The notes beneath the pieces were generated by a model that had not been told where the DNA came from, searched no databases, and saw nothing but the letters and a program-made list of their open reading frames with translations. Below, piece after piece: positions 34,522 through 44,067 of a DNA stretch of 64,000 nt (position 1 is the stretch's first letter; each line of letters begins with the position of its first letter). The stretch spans positions 28,611-92,610 of the forward strand of contig DCJD01000012.1 in assembly GCA_002317215.1 (NCBI GenBank), given 5' to 3'. The DNA comes from Caryophanales bacterium UBA1709 (GTDB lineage: Bacteria; Bacillota_I; Bacilli_A; RFN20; UBA1709). Made by a program: the position numbers and the translations under genes.

Positions 34522-37092
34522 ATGCGTAGATTATTTGCTTTTATTACATTAGCTTTTTCCTTACTTGTTGTAGTTATCGTTGGTATCCCATCTATTAAGA
34601 ATACAATGAATAGTGGTGCCGATTTTGATGGTGGCTATAACATTATGTATCATGTAACTTCTGTTGATGAAGTCGATTACAAAGGAAGCGCTAGAGAAAG
34701 TGTTATGAGTACAGCTGCTAAAAATACTAACGAGCGCCTTAACACTTTAAACATTACTAACCCAGAAGTTGCCATTGCAAATGACAACTATTTATCAATC
34801 ACAATTCAAGATCTTTCTGAATCACAAATTGATGTAGTAAGATTTGCGTTAGCTAACAATGCTGAAGTATCAGTCAGAGATACTAGCGACAACTTATTAT
34901 GTTTAGGAAAAGATGTTTTTGAAAAATTAACATTAACTAGTTATGGTGATTCGGTTGGCCTAAACGTTAAAGTAAAAGATAAAGATAAATTAGAAGAGGC
35001 AACTGAAATTGCTGCCGCTAATTATTCTACTGACGATAATGGTCAAGGAGAAATTAATTTAGTAATCTGGATTGGTTTCCAAGAAAATTATTTAGGTGAT
35101 TTAAAAGATAGAACTGGTTTTGAAGGAGATCATTATCAAGATGCTTATAGTGGAGATAACCCATACGCAACATTCAAAATTCTTACAGCTTTATCAATAC
35201 AAACTGCTTTAAATGATGATTTCTCTTGTACAGCAAATGTTTACGATGAAAACGTTGCTCTAATGAATAAATTATTAGATCAAGATAGCGTTATGTTTGT
35301 AATGACAGAAGAATCTACTAATAAGATTGGCAGTTTCTATAAAGCAAATGTTCCAACATTATCAATTGTTCTTGGAATTATTAGTTTAGCGATTATTTGT
35401 GCATTGTTTATTATAGTTTATAGATTATCCGGAGTTGCAAGTGCAATTTCAATCATCACATATGGTGTTGTCACTTTACTTTTATACAACACATTTAAAG
35501 GATTGTTCGGATTAGAAACAATCATTGCATTAGCTGTTGGAGCAATCCTATCTGTTTATGCGAATATTGTATTCTTAGAAAGAATTAAAGATGAATTAAG
35601 AAAAGGAAAAGAAATCTCGAGAGCTTTTGATGAAGGTTCTAAAAAATCTGTTTCAAGTGTCCTTGATGCAAATATATTAGTTTTAATCGCTTCATTTGTT
35701 CTATATTTATTTGGAACACAAGTTATTAAGAGCTTTGCGGCTGTTCTAATTATTAGCGAAGTTGTTATTATTCTTCTAGTTGTATTAGTAACAAGATATA
35801 TGGTCGGTTTATTAAGCCATGCATCATTCGAGAAAAATCCATTGATGTTATTTGGCGTTAAAGATGAAGAAATTGGTGATATTAACGATTTCAATTCAAC
35901 AACATTTGTTAAAGAAACAAAATTTAAGAAAGTTAACTTCACTTCAAAACCTGTTAGAAAGTTCCAAATTGCTGGAATCGTAGCTCTTGCAGGATTAGTT
36001 TTAGGAATGATTATGCAACTTGCAAAAGGAGCATTCTTCAATTACCCTGATAACTTAAGAAATGGTTCAAGATTCTATTTCTCAACATTTGATAAACAAT
36101 TTGCTACTGAAGAATCTGTTGAAGAATGGTTCTTAGATCATACTGATGAAAAATATTCTCCATCAAAGGTTATTATTAAATCAGAAACTAAAACTTATTC
36201 AATGAATGACGCTTTAGAAATTTACACATTAGCTAATGATATTAAAATAGACTCATCAATCGATACTGGATTTGATATTGGTATGAATGATGGAATTGCT
36301 AAAGATATTGAAGTATATACAGTTGCTGTTTATTTTGATAAGGTAATCAGTAGTAGCTATTTAGATAATATTAATTCTATTTTTGAAGCAGAAGCAGATA
36401 AGTTCTTCTCATTGGATGATGAAAATCCAGTTTATTATTTAGATATGAATTATTGTGGTGGAAATTATACTGCTTATTCAGGATTAAAGGCCGTTTCTAG
36501 AGCTTTATTAGTTCTTGCTGTTGTATGCTTATTCATGTTTGTTTATTTGATTATTAGATTTAATATTTCTTACTCAATTACTGCAATAGCAAACTTATTT
36601 ATTTCTGAAGTTATCTTATTTGCTCTAATTGCTTTCTTTAGAATTCCAGTTGGAATTGAAGCTGTTGCTTTTGCTCTTGGTATGGCAATATTGATGATCA
36701 ATACTAACTGCATTACTTTTGATAGATTAAGAGAATCTATTAATGAAACTAGCCATGTTGCTTGGAATAAAGAAAATAGATTAGAATTTGTTAACAAGGC
36801 AATTCAAGATACTGCTTATGGTCATGCCTTTGCAACCGTTAGTGCTTGTATTTTAGGATTATTATTAACAGGCGTTGCATTCTCTGGAGTATTTACAGGT
36901 ATTGCAATTATTTTCGCTATTGCTGTTACGATGTTTGTTTCATTGTTCTTAATGCCTCATATTTGGACTTTCTTAGATGGCAAATTTAGTGTAATTAAAG
37001 ATGCTAGAAAACAAAGAAAAGCTTTAAAGAAAAAAGAAATCAAAGATACAGACGAAGTACAAGAATATATATTCTTTGGAATTAACGACTAA
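34522..37092 (+). CDS. secDF: SecDF fusion, protein-export accessory (divergent)
   Basis: An 856-residue fusion of SecD and SecF: two six-helix halves, each with a large extracellular loop after its first helix. SecD hallmarks are present (DFDGG near residue 34, ERIKDELRKG, VLDANILVLIASFVLYLFGT), as is the SecF-side FDRLRES (about 733). The Asp of SecD VDANV is Tyr-346 here (VYANIV), and the Asp of SecF LND-x-I is Thr-728 (INTNCIT). Both acidic residues used for proton-driven export in studied SecDF are therefore absent. GGAGGA ribosome site. Single-gene unit with a terminator after it. Confidence 0.88.
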   Translation: MRRLFAFITLAFSLLVVVIVGIPSIKNTMNSGADFDGGYNIMYHVTSVDEVDYKGSARESVMSTAAKNTNERLNTLNITNPEVAIANDNYLSITIQDLSESQIDVVRFALANNAEVSVRDTSDNLLCLGKDVFEKLTLTSYGDSVGLNVKVKDKDKLEEATEIAAANYSTDDNGQGEINLVIWIGFQENYLGDLKDRTGFEGDHYQDAYSGDNPYATFKILTALSIQTALNDDFSCTANVYDENVALMNKLLDQDSVMFVMTEESTNKIGSFYKANVPTLSIVLGIISLAIICALFIIVYRLSGVASAISIITYGVVTLLLYNTFKGLFGLETIIALAVGAILSVYANIVFLERIKDELRKGKEISRAFDEGSKKSVSSVLDANILVLIASFVLYLFGTQVIKSFAAVLIISEVVIILLVVLVTRYMVGLLSHASFEKNPLMLFGVKDEEIGDINDFNSTTFVKETKFKKVNFTSKPVRKFQIAGIVALAGLVLGMIMQLAKGAFFNYPDNLRNGSRFYFSTFDKQFATEESVEEWFLDHTDEKYSPSKVIIKSETKTYSMNDALEIYTLANDIKIDSSIDTGFDIGMNDGIAKDIEVYTVAVYFDKVISSSYLDNINSIFEAEADKFFSLDDENPVYYLDMNYCGGNYTAYSGLKAVSRALLVLAVVCLFMFVYLIIRFNISYSITAIANLFISEVILFALIAFFRIPVGIEAVAFALGMAILMINTNCITFDRLRESINETSHVAWNKENRLEFVNKAIQDTAYGHAFATVSACILGLLLTGVAFSGVFTGIAIIFAIAVTMFVSLFLMPHIWTFLDGKFSVIKDARKQRKALKKKEIKDTDEVQEYIFFGIND

Positions 37093-37094
37093 TT

Positions 37095-37121
37095 AATATG
37101 CTCCATTAAGGAGCATATTTT
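37095..37121 (+). terminator. Terminator after secDF
   Basis: AATATGCTCC-ATTAA-GGAGCATATTTT. It runs straight into the -10 box of rel. Confidence 0.8.
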
Positions 37122-37126
37122 ACAAT
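37121..37126 (+). promoter_or_regulatory. -10 box, apparently leaderless start of rel
   Basis: TACAAT ends 8 bases before ATG 37135 with no ribosome site between. The terminator occupies the -35 region. Confidence 0.45.
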
Positions 37127-37134
37127 TTTAGATT

Positions 37135-39339
37135 ATGAAAAACTTAAATATTGCTTTTGAAGACGTAGTTATAGAAATGAAAAAATATCTTTCTAAGAAA
37201 GAGAGTTTTGATATTGTCAAAAAAGCATATGATTTTGCAAGTGAACATCATAAAGATCAAAAAAGAAAAAGCGGAGAACCATATATTATTCATTTGAATA
37301 ATGTTGCTTTCACTTGTGCTACTTTAGAAGCCGGTCCTCATACCATTGCTGCCGCTTATCTTCATGATACGATGGAAGATTGTGATGTTAGCTTTGAAAC
37401 GATTGCTAATGAGTTTAATGAGGAGATTGCTTTTTTAGTTGAATCGGTAACTAAATTAAAAAAGATTACTGATAACGCTAGTAATAGTGAAGACTTTTTA
37501 GCTGAAAATCACCGTAAAATCTTTATAGCAATGGCGAAAGATATTCGTGTCATTATCATAAAGCTTGCTGATAGATTACATAATATGCGTACTTTAAGTT
37601 TCCATAACGATGAAGAAACCGAAAAACGTATTGCAAAAGAAACACTTGAAATTTATGCTCCTATTGCTCATCGACTTGGTATTAATACCGTAAAAAGTGA
37701 ATTAGAAGATTTATCTTTAAAATATCTCGAACCTGAAAAATATCAACATATAAAAATGCTTTTAGCTACCAAAGAAGAAAAACGTAAAGCAACATTAAAG
37801 ATAATGGAAGATAATATAGATAATTTACTTAATAAATATAATATTAAACATACAATAAGTGGTAGAGTAAAATCTATTTATTCTATTTATAAAAAGATGT
37901 ATGTAAATCAAAAAACATTTGATGAATTATACGATTTACAAGCTTTGAGAGTCATTACTGATACAATACCAGAATGCTATGAAATACTTGGCTATATACA
38001 CGCAGAATATCGCCCTATTCCAGGCAGATTTAAAGATTATATCGCAATGCCAAAACCTAATTTATATCAATCTTTGCATACAACTATAGTTGCTGAAGAT
38101 GGGCAAATTTTTGAAGTTCAAATTAGAACTAAAGAAATGGACGAGATAGCCGAAACTGGTGTTGCAGCTCATTGGAGATATAAAGAAAATACTGTTTATT
38201 CTGCTAAATCAGAACAAAAGGAAATAGAAGAGCAATTACATTGGTTTAGAGATTTAATCGCAATTAGTGATGACACTAATGCTAAAGAATATATGCAAAT
38301 ACTTCAAAAGGATGTTTTCGGAGCTAATGTTTATTGCTTAACTCCAAAGGGCAGAGTAATTGATTTACCTGCTGGATCTACTCCTGTAGATTTTGCTTAT
38401 AAGATTCATACTCATGTTGGACAATCTACTGTTGGAGCAACGGTTAATGGTATTTTAGTTCCATTATCTACAGAACTTAATACTGGAGATGTAGTTGATA
38501 TTAGAACAACAAAAAATCCTAATGCCTTGCCTAATAAAGATTGGCTTAAATTTGTTAAAACAACAAATGCTAAAAATGCTATTAAAAAAACTCTATCAAA
38601 GTATGATAATGAATTAAGAAGAGATGAGATTATTGATGAAGGAAGAGAATTATTAGAAAACGCCATTAGACAAGATAAAGATCTTGATAAACAAAAAGTA
38701 TTGAAGATGATTGAAGATAAGAAATTCTTATCTAATCTAGGCGTAGAAAATGTAGTTTCATTATATGTCGCTTTATCTAACCACACAATCAATATAAATT
38801 CACTTGTAAATTCAATCAAGCAAGAAGAAGAGAAAACTAAGACTGTTACAGCGTTTACTCGTAAGAAAAATAATGTAAGTATTGATGGAATTATTGTACC
38901 TGGTGTTGATAACATTGCTATTTCATTTTCTCAATGTTGCTCACCAGTTCCAGGGGATGAGATAATAGGGTATATTTCACAAGGAAAAGATATAAAAATT
39001 CATCGTAAAGATTGTCCTAATATTCTAAATCAAAAAGAAAGAATCATTGATGTTGAATGGGATTATGATTATTTTAAAGAAAATAAAATCCCACATTATG
39101 CAGATATTGAAATTACTGCAAGTACAAGAGATACATTATTGCAAGATGTAATTAATCATTTATCCCTATTAAAGATAACCTGCGTTTCTTGCCACATCTC
39201 AAATAACAATACTACGCTAAATTCTATTGTTAAAATATGTGTACAAGTTAATGATATAAACCATTTAAATGAAGTAATAAATTCTTTATCTAGTAGTTTA
39301 ACTGGGGTATATGATGTTCATAGATATTTCAAGAATTAA
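37135..39339 (+). CDS. rel: Bifunctional (p)ppGpp synthetase/hydrolase (Rel)
   Basis: A 734-residue long RelA/SpoT homologue that makes and breaks the stringent-response alarmone. The HD hydrolase domain has HDTMEDC (about 78), and the conserved RLHNMRTL is present, so hydrolysis is likely active. The synthetase domain has RVKSIYSIYKK and KDYIAMPKPNLYQSLHTTI (about 298-316). The TGS domain runs about 385-450 (PAGSTPVDFAYKIHTHVG). A zinc-finger-like block QCCSPVPGDEIIGYIS and an ACT-like end follow. Its neighbours downstream, hisS and aspS, form the common Bacillota linkage. Confidence 0.95.
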   Translation: MKNLNIAFEDVVIEMKKYLSKKESFDIVKKAYDFASEHHKDQKRKSGEPYIIHLNNVAFTCATLEAGPHTIAAAYLHDTMEDCDVSFETIANEFNEEIAFLVESVTKLKKITDNASNSEDFLAENHRKIFIAMAKDIRVIIIKLADRLHNMRTLSFHNDEETEKRIAKETLEIYAPIAHRLGINTVKSELEDLSLKYLEPEKYQHIKMLLATKEEKRKATLKIMEDNIDNLLNKYNIKHTISGRVKSIYSIYKKMYVNQKTFDELYDLQALRVITDTIPECYEILGYIHAEYRPIPGRFKDYIAMPKPNLYQSLHTTIVAEDGQIFEVQIRTKEMDEIAETGVAAHWRYKENTVYSAKSEQKEIEEQLHWFRDLIAISDDTNAKEYMQILQKDVFGANVYCLTPKGRVIDLPAGSTPVDFAYKIHTHVGQSTVGATVNGILVPLSTELNTGDVVDIRTTKNPNALPNKDWLKFVKTTNAKNAIKKTLSKYDNELRRDEIIDEGRELLENAIRQDKDLDKQKVLKMIEDKKFLSNLGVENVVSLYVALSNHTININSLVNSIKQEEEKTKTVTAFTRKKNNVSIDGIIVPGVDNIAISFSQCCSPVPGDEIIGYISQGKDIKIHRKDCPNILNQKERIIDVEWDYDYFKENKIPHYADIEITASTRDTLLQDVINHLSLLKITCVSCHISNNNTTLNSIVKICVQVNDINHLNEVINSLSSSLTGVYDVHRYFKN

Positions 39340-39347
39340 TATAATTC

Positions 39348-39376
39348 TTGATATATAGAAGAGATTTTATTATAAT
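39348..39376 (+). promoter_or_regulatory. Promoter of the hisS-aspS T-box transcript
   Basis: TTGATA (39348-39353), a 17-base spacer, TATAAT (39371-39376). The inverted repeat CAAGAATTA / TAATTCTTG at about 39330-39350 overlaps the rel stop codon and the -35 box. Confidence 0.75.
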
Positions 39377-39378
39377 TT

Positions 39379-39552
39379 TAAGGTATAAATTGTTTGTTTA
39401 GAGAGAACTTATTTGGTGAAAGAGTTCCAAACATATAGTGACTTATTAATCGTTTGTTACGTTATAACTATAAGCAAGTGCATAAGTTGATCTTATGAAT
39501 TAGGATGGCACCGCGAAAACTCGTTCCTAAATTATTTTAGGAACTTTTTTAT
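39379..39552 (+). promoter_or_regulatory. T-box riboswitch controlling hisS-aspS
   Basis: T-box consensus TTAGGATGGCACCGCG at 39500-39515. Stem I includes AGAGAGAACTT...GGTGAAAGAGTTC (about 39400-39434). The terminator GTTCCTAAAT / ATTTTAGGAAC plus T run lies at 39523-39550. Both an ACATA (His CAT) and a GAC (Asp) triplet lie on the 3' side of stem I, so the specifier is unsettled; either would suit this operon. Confidence 0.9.
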
Positions 39553-39565
39553 TGGAGGAATAAAT

Positions 39566-41008
39566 ATGATTTCAAACAAACCAAAAGGAACAAGAGATTT
39601 CTTACCAAAAGATACTTTAATTAATCAAATTGTAGAACAATTATTAAGACAAACTGCTGAAACATTTAGTTTTAGAGAGATAAGAACTCCTATTTTTGAA
39701 CACACAGAAGTATTTGAAAGAAGCAGTGGAGAGTCTAGTGATATTGTTAACAAGGAAATGTATACCTTTTTAGACAAGGGTGGTAGATCTATTAGCTTAA
39801 GACCAGAAGGAACTGCTGGAGTAGTAAGAAGTTTTGTAGAAAATAAAATGTATGTAGAAACTGATTTTCCTGTTCGCTTATATTATTGTGGACCTAATTT
39901 TAGATATGAAAGACCTCAAGCTGGTCGATATAGACAATTCTCTCAGTTCGGTTTAGAGAATATTGGTATTAGATCCCCGTTTATTGATGCTGAAAATATC
40001 TTCTTAGCAGTTGATATGCTAGCAAGTGTTGGAATTACCGATATTAAATTAAAAATAAACAGCATTGGAGATAAAGAATCCAGGAATAATTATAAAGAAG
40101 CATTAAAAGAATACTTTAAACCATATCTTAATGAATTATGTGAAGATTGCAAAGTTAGATATGAGAAAAATCCATTAAGAATACTTGATTGCAAAGTTGA
40201 CGCTAATCATGAATGTATGAAAGGCTATCCAGCAATTAAAGATTATTTAAGTAAAGATAGTAAAGACTATTTTGCTAAAGTATTAGATCAACTTGACTTA
40301 TTAAATATTGAATATGAAATTGATGATAAATTAGTTAGAGGTTTAGACTATTACAATGATGTAGTATTTGAAATTGAAGCTATTGCACCAAGCGGAACTA
40401 ATTATGGAGCTATTTTAGGTGGTGGAAGATATGATGAACTTGTTGAACAATTCGGAGGTCCTAGTTTACCAGCATTTGGATTTGGTATCGGATTAGATAG
40501 GGTTGTTGAAGTTGTCAAAGAACTACATGTCATGGATGAATATAAAGATTATCTAACTTGTTATGTAATGCCAAGAGAAGAAACAAGTATTGAATATGGA
40601 TTCTTCGTTACTAACTTTTTAAGAAGCAATGGTGTAGACTGCGATATGGATTATCAAGCTAGATCAATTAAATCTCAATTTAAAACTGTTGATAGAAAGA
40701 ATGCCTTGTATTCAATTATAGTTGGGGAAGATGAAGCTAAAACTCAACAAGTATCTGTTAGAAAGAATGCTACAAAAGAGCAAGTTACAATACCTCTAAA
40801 TGCATTAATGACTTATTTGAGAGAAGATATTAACAGTTCTAAATGTGAATGTGGATGTCATCACGATGATGAAGAACATGAATGTTGTTGTGGTCATCAT
40901 CATGAAGGCGAAGAACATGAATGTTGCTGTGAACGTGAGCATGATTCAAAAGAACATAAATGCGATTGTAATGAAGAAGGCTGCTGTTGCAACCATAAGG
41001 AGAATTAA
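39566..41008 (+). CDS. hisS: Histidyl-tRNA synthetase with Cys/His-rich C-terminal repeat tail
   Basis: A class II synthetase of 480 residues. Motif 1 region RTPIFEHTEVFERSSGES, motif 2 SLRPEGTAGVVRSF and NFRYERPQAGRYRQF, HisA motif VRGLDYYNDVVFE, and motif 3 GFGIGLDRVVEVV are all present. The anticodon domain ends near residue 425. The last 55 residues (426-480) are an added tail with 14 Cys, 10 His and many Glu/Asp, built from 13-residue repeats (EEHECCCGHHHEG, EEHECCCEREHDS, then KEHKC...). Such a tail is absent from standard HisRS and looks metal-binding. It is co-transcribed with aspS under the T-box. Confidence 0.96.
   Translation: MISNKPKGTRDFLPKDTLINQIVEQLLRQTAETFSFREIRTPIFEHTEVFERSSGESSDIVNKEMYTFLDKGGRSISLRPEGTAGVVRSFVENKMYVETDFPVRLYYCGPNFRYERPQAGRYRQFSQFGLENIGIRSPFIDAENIFLAVDMLASVGITDIKLKINSIGDKESRNNYKEALKEYFKPYLNELCEDCKVRYEKNPLRILDCKVDANHECMKGYPAIKDYLSKDSKDYFAKVLDQLDLLNIEYEIDDKLVRGLDYYNDVVFEIEAIAPSGTNYGAILGGGRYDELVEQFGGPSLPAFGFGIGLDRVVEVVKELHVMDEYKDYLTCYVMPREETSIEYGFFVTNFLRSNGVDCDMDYQARSIKSQFKTVDRKNALYSIIVGEDEAKTQQVSVRKNATKEQVTIPLNALMTYLREDINSSKCECGCHHDDEEHECCCGHHHEGEEHECCCEREHDSKEHKCDCNEEGCCCNHKEN
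40871..40987 (+). repeat. Three 39-bp tandem repeats encoding the HisRS tail
   Basis: Copies start at 40871, 40910 and 40949, each opening (G/A)AAGAACAT(G/A)AATG. The 39-base period keeps frame and adds 13 residues per unit. The third copy is more diverged. Slippage or unequal crossing over could change the copy number. Confidence 0.75.
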
Positions 41009-41010
41009 AT

Positions 41011-42747
41011 ATGAAAAGAACACATAATAATGGCCAATTAAGAATTAATAATGTTGGCGAAGAAGTTACATTAATCGGTTGGGTAGCTAAAAAGAGAAAT
41101 TTTGGTAGTTTAGTTTTTATCGACTTAAGAGATAGATATGGCATAACTCAAATAGTTGCCGATGAGAAATTTGATAGTATTACTAGTCAAATTCATAATG
41201 AATACGTTTTACAAGTAAGTGGCAAGGTTGTTGAAAGACAATCAAAGAATCCTGATTTACCTACAGGTGATATCGAAATTTCTGCAACTAATATTGTTAT
41301 TGTAAATGTTGCTAATACTACACCGATGATTATTGCCGATAAAACAGATGCACTTGAAGAAACTAGATTAAAATACCGTTATTTAGATTTAAGAAGACCA
41401 TGCATGCAAGCAAAGTTAATTAAAAGACATAGAATAGTTCAATCTTTTAGAAAATATCTTGACAATCTAGATTTTATTGAAGTTGAAACACCAGTTTTAA
41501 CATCTACCACTCCAGAAGGTGCAAGAGACTATTTAGTACCAAGTAGAGTTCAACCAGGTAAGTTTTATGCATTACCTCAATCACCACAATTATTCAAACA
41601 ATTATTAATGATTGCTGGAATGGAAAGATACTATCAAGTAGCTCGTTGTTTTAGAGATGAGGACTTAAGAGCTGATAGACAACCAGATTTTACTCAATTA
41701 GATATTGAAATGAGCTTTTTAGATGAAGAAGAAGTAATGAATGTAATTGAAGATATGTTTGTTACAATGTTCAAAGAAGTTGAAAACTATGAAATTAAAA
41801 GTCCAATAAGAAGATTCGGATATAAAGAAGTAATGGAAACTTTTGGAAGCGATAAACCAGATACTAGATTTGGCTTTAATCTAAAAGATATTACAAAAGT
41901 ATTCGAAAATACCGAGATTGAATTATTAAAAGGCAAAATTATCAAAGCAGTAGTTGGCAAAAATGTTTGTGATCAAATATCTAGAAAAGATATTGATGAA
42001 TTAACAATGACTGCAAAGAAAAATGGTGCAAAACAATTATTTGTTTTCAAGAATAGTACTGAAGGATTTAACGGTTCATTAGTTAAAAACATGAGTGAAA
42101 AAGAAATCAGTGATTTCAAACAATCTTTGAATGTTGAAAATAATGATATTGTATTTGTTGTTGCAGGAGAATTTTTAGAACAAGCATGTAATCCACTTGG
42201 TCAAGTTAGAATATATCTAGGACATAGATTTGAATCTGATAAATTAGTTGGTTACGATATGCTTTGGGTCAAAGATTTCCCATTACTTGAAAGAAATGAA
42301 GAAACCGGTGGTTTAGATGCTGTTCATCACCCATTCACAAGACCATACGATGAAGATTTACCACTTCTTGATACAGATCCATTAAAAGTTAGATCTCATC
42401 ACTATGATTTAGTTTTAAACGGTTACGAATTAGGTTCTGGTTCATTAAGAGTTTATAATCATGATGTTCAACAAAAAATATTTGAACTTATTGGTTTAAC
42501 AGATGACGATATCAACAGAAAATTTGGATACTTTATTAATGCATTCCAATATGGAACTCCTCCTCATGCAGGTATTGGTTTAGGACTAGATAGAATTGCA
42601 ATGATTCTTACTGGTTCATCATCTATTAGAGATGTTATTGCATTCCCTAAGAATGCCAGCGCTTCTTGTCCATTAACTGAAGCTCCAACTGTCCCTAGCG
42701 ATAAACAACTAGAAGAATTACATATAATTATTAAAAAAGATGAATAA
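41011..42747 (+). CDS. aspS: Aspartyl-tRNA synthetase
   Basis: A 578-residue bacterial-type class II synthetase. It has the N-terminal OB anticodon domain (VTLIGWVAKKRNFGSLVFIDLRD), catalytic motif 2 (VARCFRDEDLRADRQPDFTQ), the GAD insertion, and motif 3 GIGLGLDRIAMIL. AAGGAG ribosome site just after hisS. No gatCAB is in view, so whether it also charges tRNA-Asn cannot be told. It overlaps rimO by 8 bases. Confidence 0.96.
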   Translation: MKRTHNNGQLRINNVGEEVTLIGWVAKKRNFGSLVFIDLRDRYGITQIVADEKFDSITSQIHNEYVLQVSGKVVERQSKNPDLPTGDIEISATNIVIVNVANTTPMIIADKTDALEETRLKYRYLDLRRPCMQAKLIKRHRIVQSFRKYLDNLDFIEVETPVLTSTTPEGARDYLVPSRVQPGKFYALPQSPQLFKQLLMIAGMERYYQVARCFRDEDLRADRQPDFTQLDIEMSFLDEEEVMNVIEDMFVTMFKEVENYEIKSPIRRFGYKEVMETFGSDKPDTRFGFNLKDITKVFENTEIELLKGKIIKAVVGKNVCDQISRKDIDELTMTAKKNGAKQLFVFKNSTEGFNGSLVKNMSEKEISDFKQSLNVENNDIVFVVAGEFLEQACNPLGQVRIYLGHRFESDKLVGYDMLWVKDFPLLERNEETGGLDAVHHPFTRPYDEDLPLLDTDPLKVRSHHYDLVLNGYELGSGSLRVYNHDVQQKIFELIGLTDDDINRKFGYFINAFQYGTPPHAGIGLGLDRIAMILTGSSSIRDVIAFPKNASASCPLTEAPTVPSDKQLEELHIIIKKDE

Positions 42748-44041
42748 AATCAGTTTAATATCATTAGGATGTGCTAAAAATTTAGTAGATTCAGAAATGA
42801 TACTAGGACTAACTAAAAAAATGGGGTATGAAATTACCCCTTTTGTTAGTGAATCTAATCTAATAATTATTAATACATGTGGATTTATTGAAAGCGCTAA
42901 ACAAGAATCTATCAATAAAATATTTGAAGTTCTAAGCAATAAAAAAGAATTTCAAAAAGTAATTGTAGTTGGATGTTTAAGCACTAGATATAAAGATGAA
43001 TTAACAAAAGAGATACCAGAAGTTGATGCTTTTGTATCTATCAAAGATTATAAAGATTTAGGGTTAATTATCGAAAACGTTTTAAAAGATAAAAAGCATA
43101 ATATGTGTATGGATTTTAAAAATCGTATTCTTTCCACTCCTATTTTCTCAGCTTATGTTAGAATTGGTGATGGTTGTGATAATAAATGTAGTTATTGTGC
43201 AATCCCTTTAATTAGAGGCGGATTTAATTCTCGTAGAATTAAAGATGTTGTTGAAGAATGTAAAAACCTTGCAAAAAACGGTCGAAAAGAGATTGTTTTA
43301 ATAGCACAAGATACAACTAGATTTGGAATTGAAAATAATGAAAGAATCGAAGATTTGTTAAAAGAATTAGAATGTATTGATGAAATTAAAATGATTCGTT
43401 TATTATATCTATATCCTGATGAGATTAGTGATGAATTAATTGATATTATTTCTTCTTCTTCAAAGATTTGTCATTACTTTGATATTCCAATTCAACACGC
43501 TTCTAATCATATGCTTAAATTAATGAATAGAAGAGGAAGTAAAGAACACATAAAATCGATTATTGATAAGATTAGAGCTAAATGTAATGATGCTATCATT
43601 AGAACAACAGTTTTAGTTGGATTTCCTTATGAAACTGATGAAGATTTTAATGAATTAGTTGAATTTATTAAAGAAATTAGATTTGATCGCTTGGGTTGTT
43701 TTACTTATTCTAAAGAAGAAGACACTAAAGGATATGAGATGGAACAAGTTGATGAAAATATTAAACAATTAAGGTTTAATAAAATAATGGAAATTCAAAA
43801 AGAAATCGCTACTAAACTATCTAATGAAAAAATTGAAAAAACATATAAATGTTTTGTTGAAAGATATGATCCTTATAATAAAAAGTATCTTTGCCGCTCA
43901 TATGCATTTAGTGGCGATGAAGTTGATGGATATATCATAATTGATAACAGTATCCCCCATAACATAGGCGACTATATTGATGTTAAAATAACTAATTCAT
44001 ACGAATATGATTTAGAAGGTATTGAAATTAAAAAATCCTAG
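42740..44041 (+). CDS. rimO: Ribosomal protein S12 methylthiotransferase RimO
   Basis: A 433-residue radical-SAM enzyme that methylthiolates an Asp of ribosomal protein S12. The N-terminal domain has three Cys for one cluster (SLGCAKNLVDSE, NTCGFI, VGCLS). The radical-SAM motif is GDGCDNKCSYCAIP (about 138-151). A C-terminal TRAM domain follows. The SLGCAKNLVDSEM start is typical of RimO rather than MiaB. The ATG lies inside the end of aspS. Confidence 0.93.
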   Translation: MNKISLISLGCAKNLVDSEMILGLTKKMGYEITPFVSESNLIIINTCGFIESAKQESINKIFEVLSNKKEFQKVIVVGCLSTRYKDELTKEIPEVDAFVSIKDYKDLGLIIENVLKDKKHNMCMDFKNRILSTPIFSAYVRIGDGCDNKCSYCAIPLIRGGFNSRRIKDVVEECKNLAKNGRKEIVLIAQDTTRFGIENNERIEDLLKELECIDEIKMIRLLYLYPDEISDELIDIISSSSKICHYFDIPIQHASNHMLKLMNRRGSKEHIKSIIDKIRAKCNDAIIRTTVLVGFPYETDEDFNELVEFIKEIRFDRLGCFTYSKEEDTKGYEMEQVDENIKQLRFNKIMEIQKEIATKLSNEKIEKTYKCFVERYDPYNKKYLCRSYAFSGDEVDGYIIIDNSIPHNIGDYIDVKITNSYEYDLEGIEIKKS

Positions 44042-44062
44042 ACATAATCTAGGATTTTTTTA
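44030..44062 (+). terminator. Bidirectional terminator between rimO and tRNA-Thr
   Basis: AAAAAATCCTAGA-CATA-ATCTAGGATTTTTTT works on both strands, ending rimO on the plus strand and the tRNA on the minus strand. Confidence 0.85.
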
Positions 44063-44067
44063 ATAAA

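Noticed and set aside
40839..41144. Minus-strand His-rich ORF opposite the end of hisS
   Set aside because: It is the shadow of the Cys/His-rich repeat tail; His codons arise from the complement of ATG-rich repeats, and it has no ribosome site.
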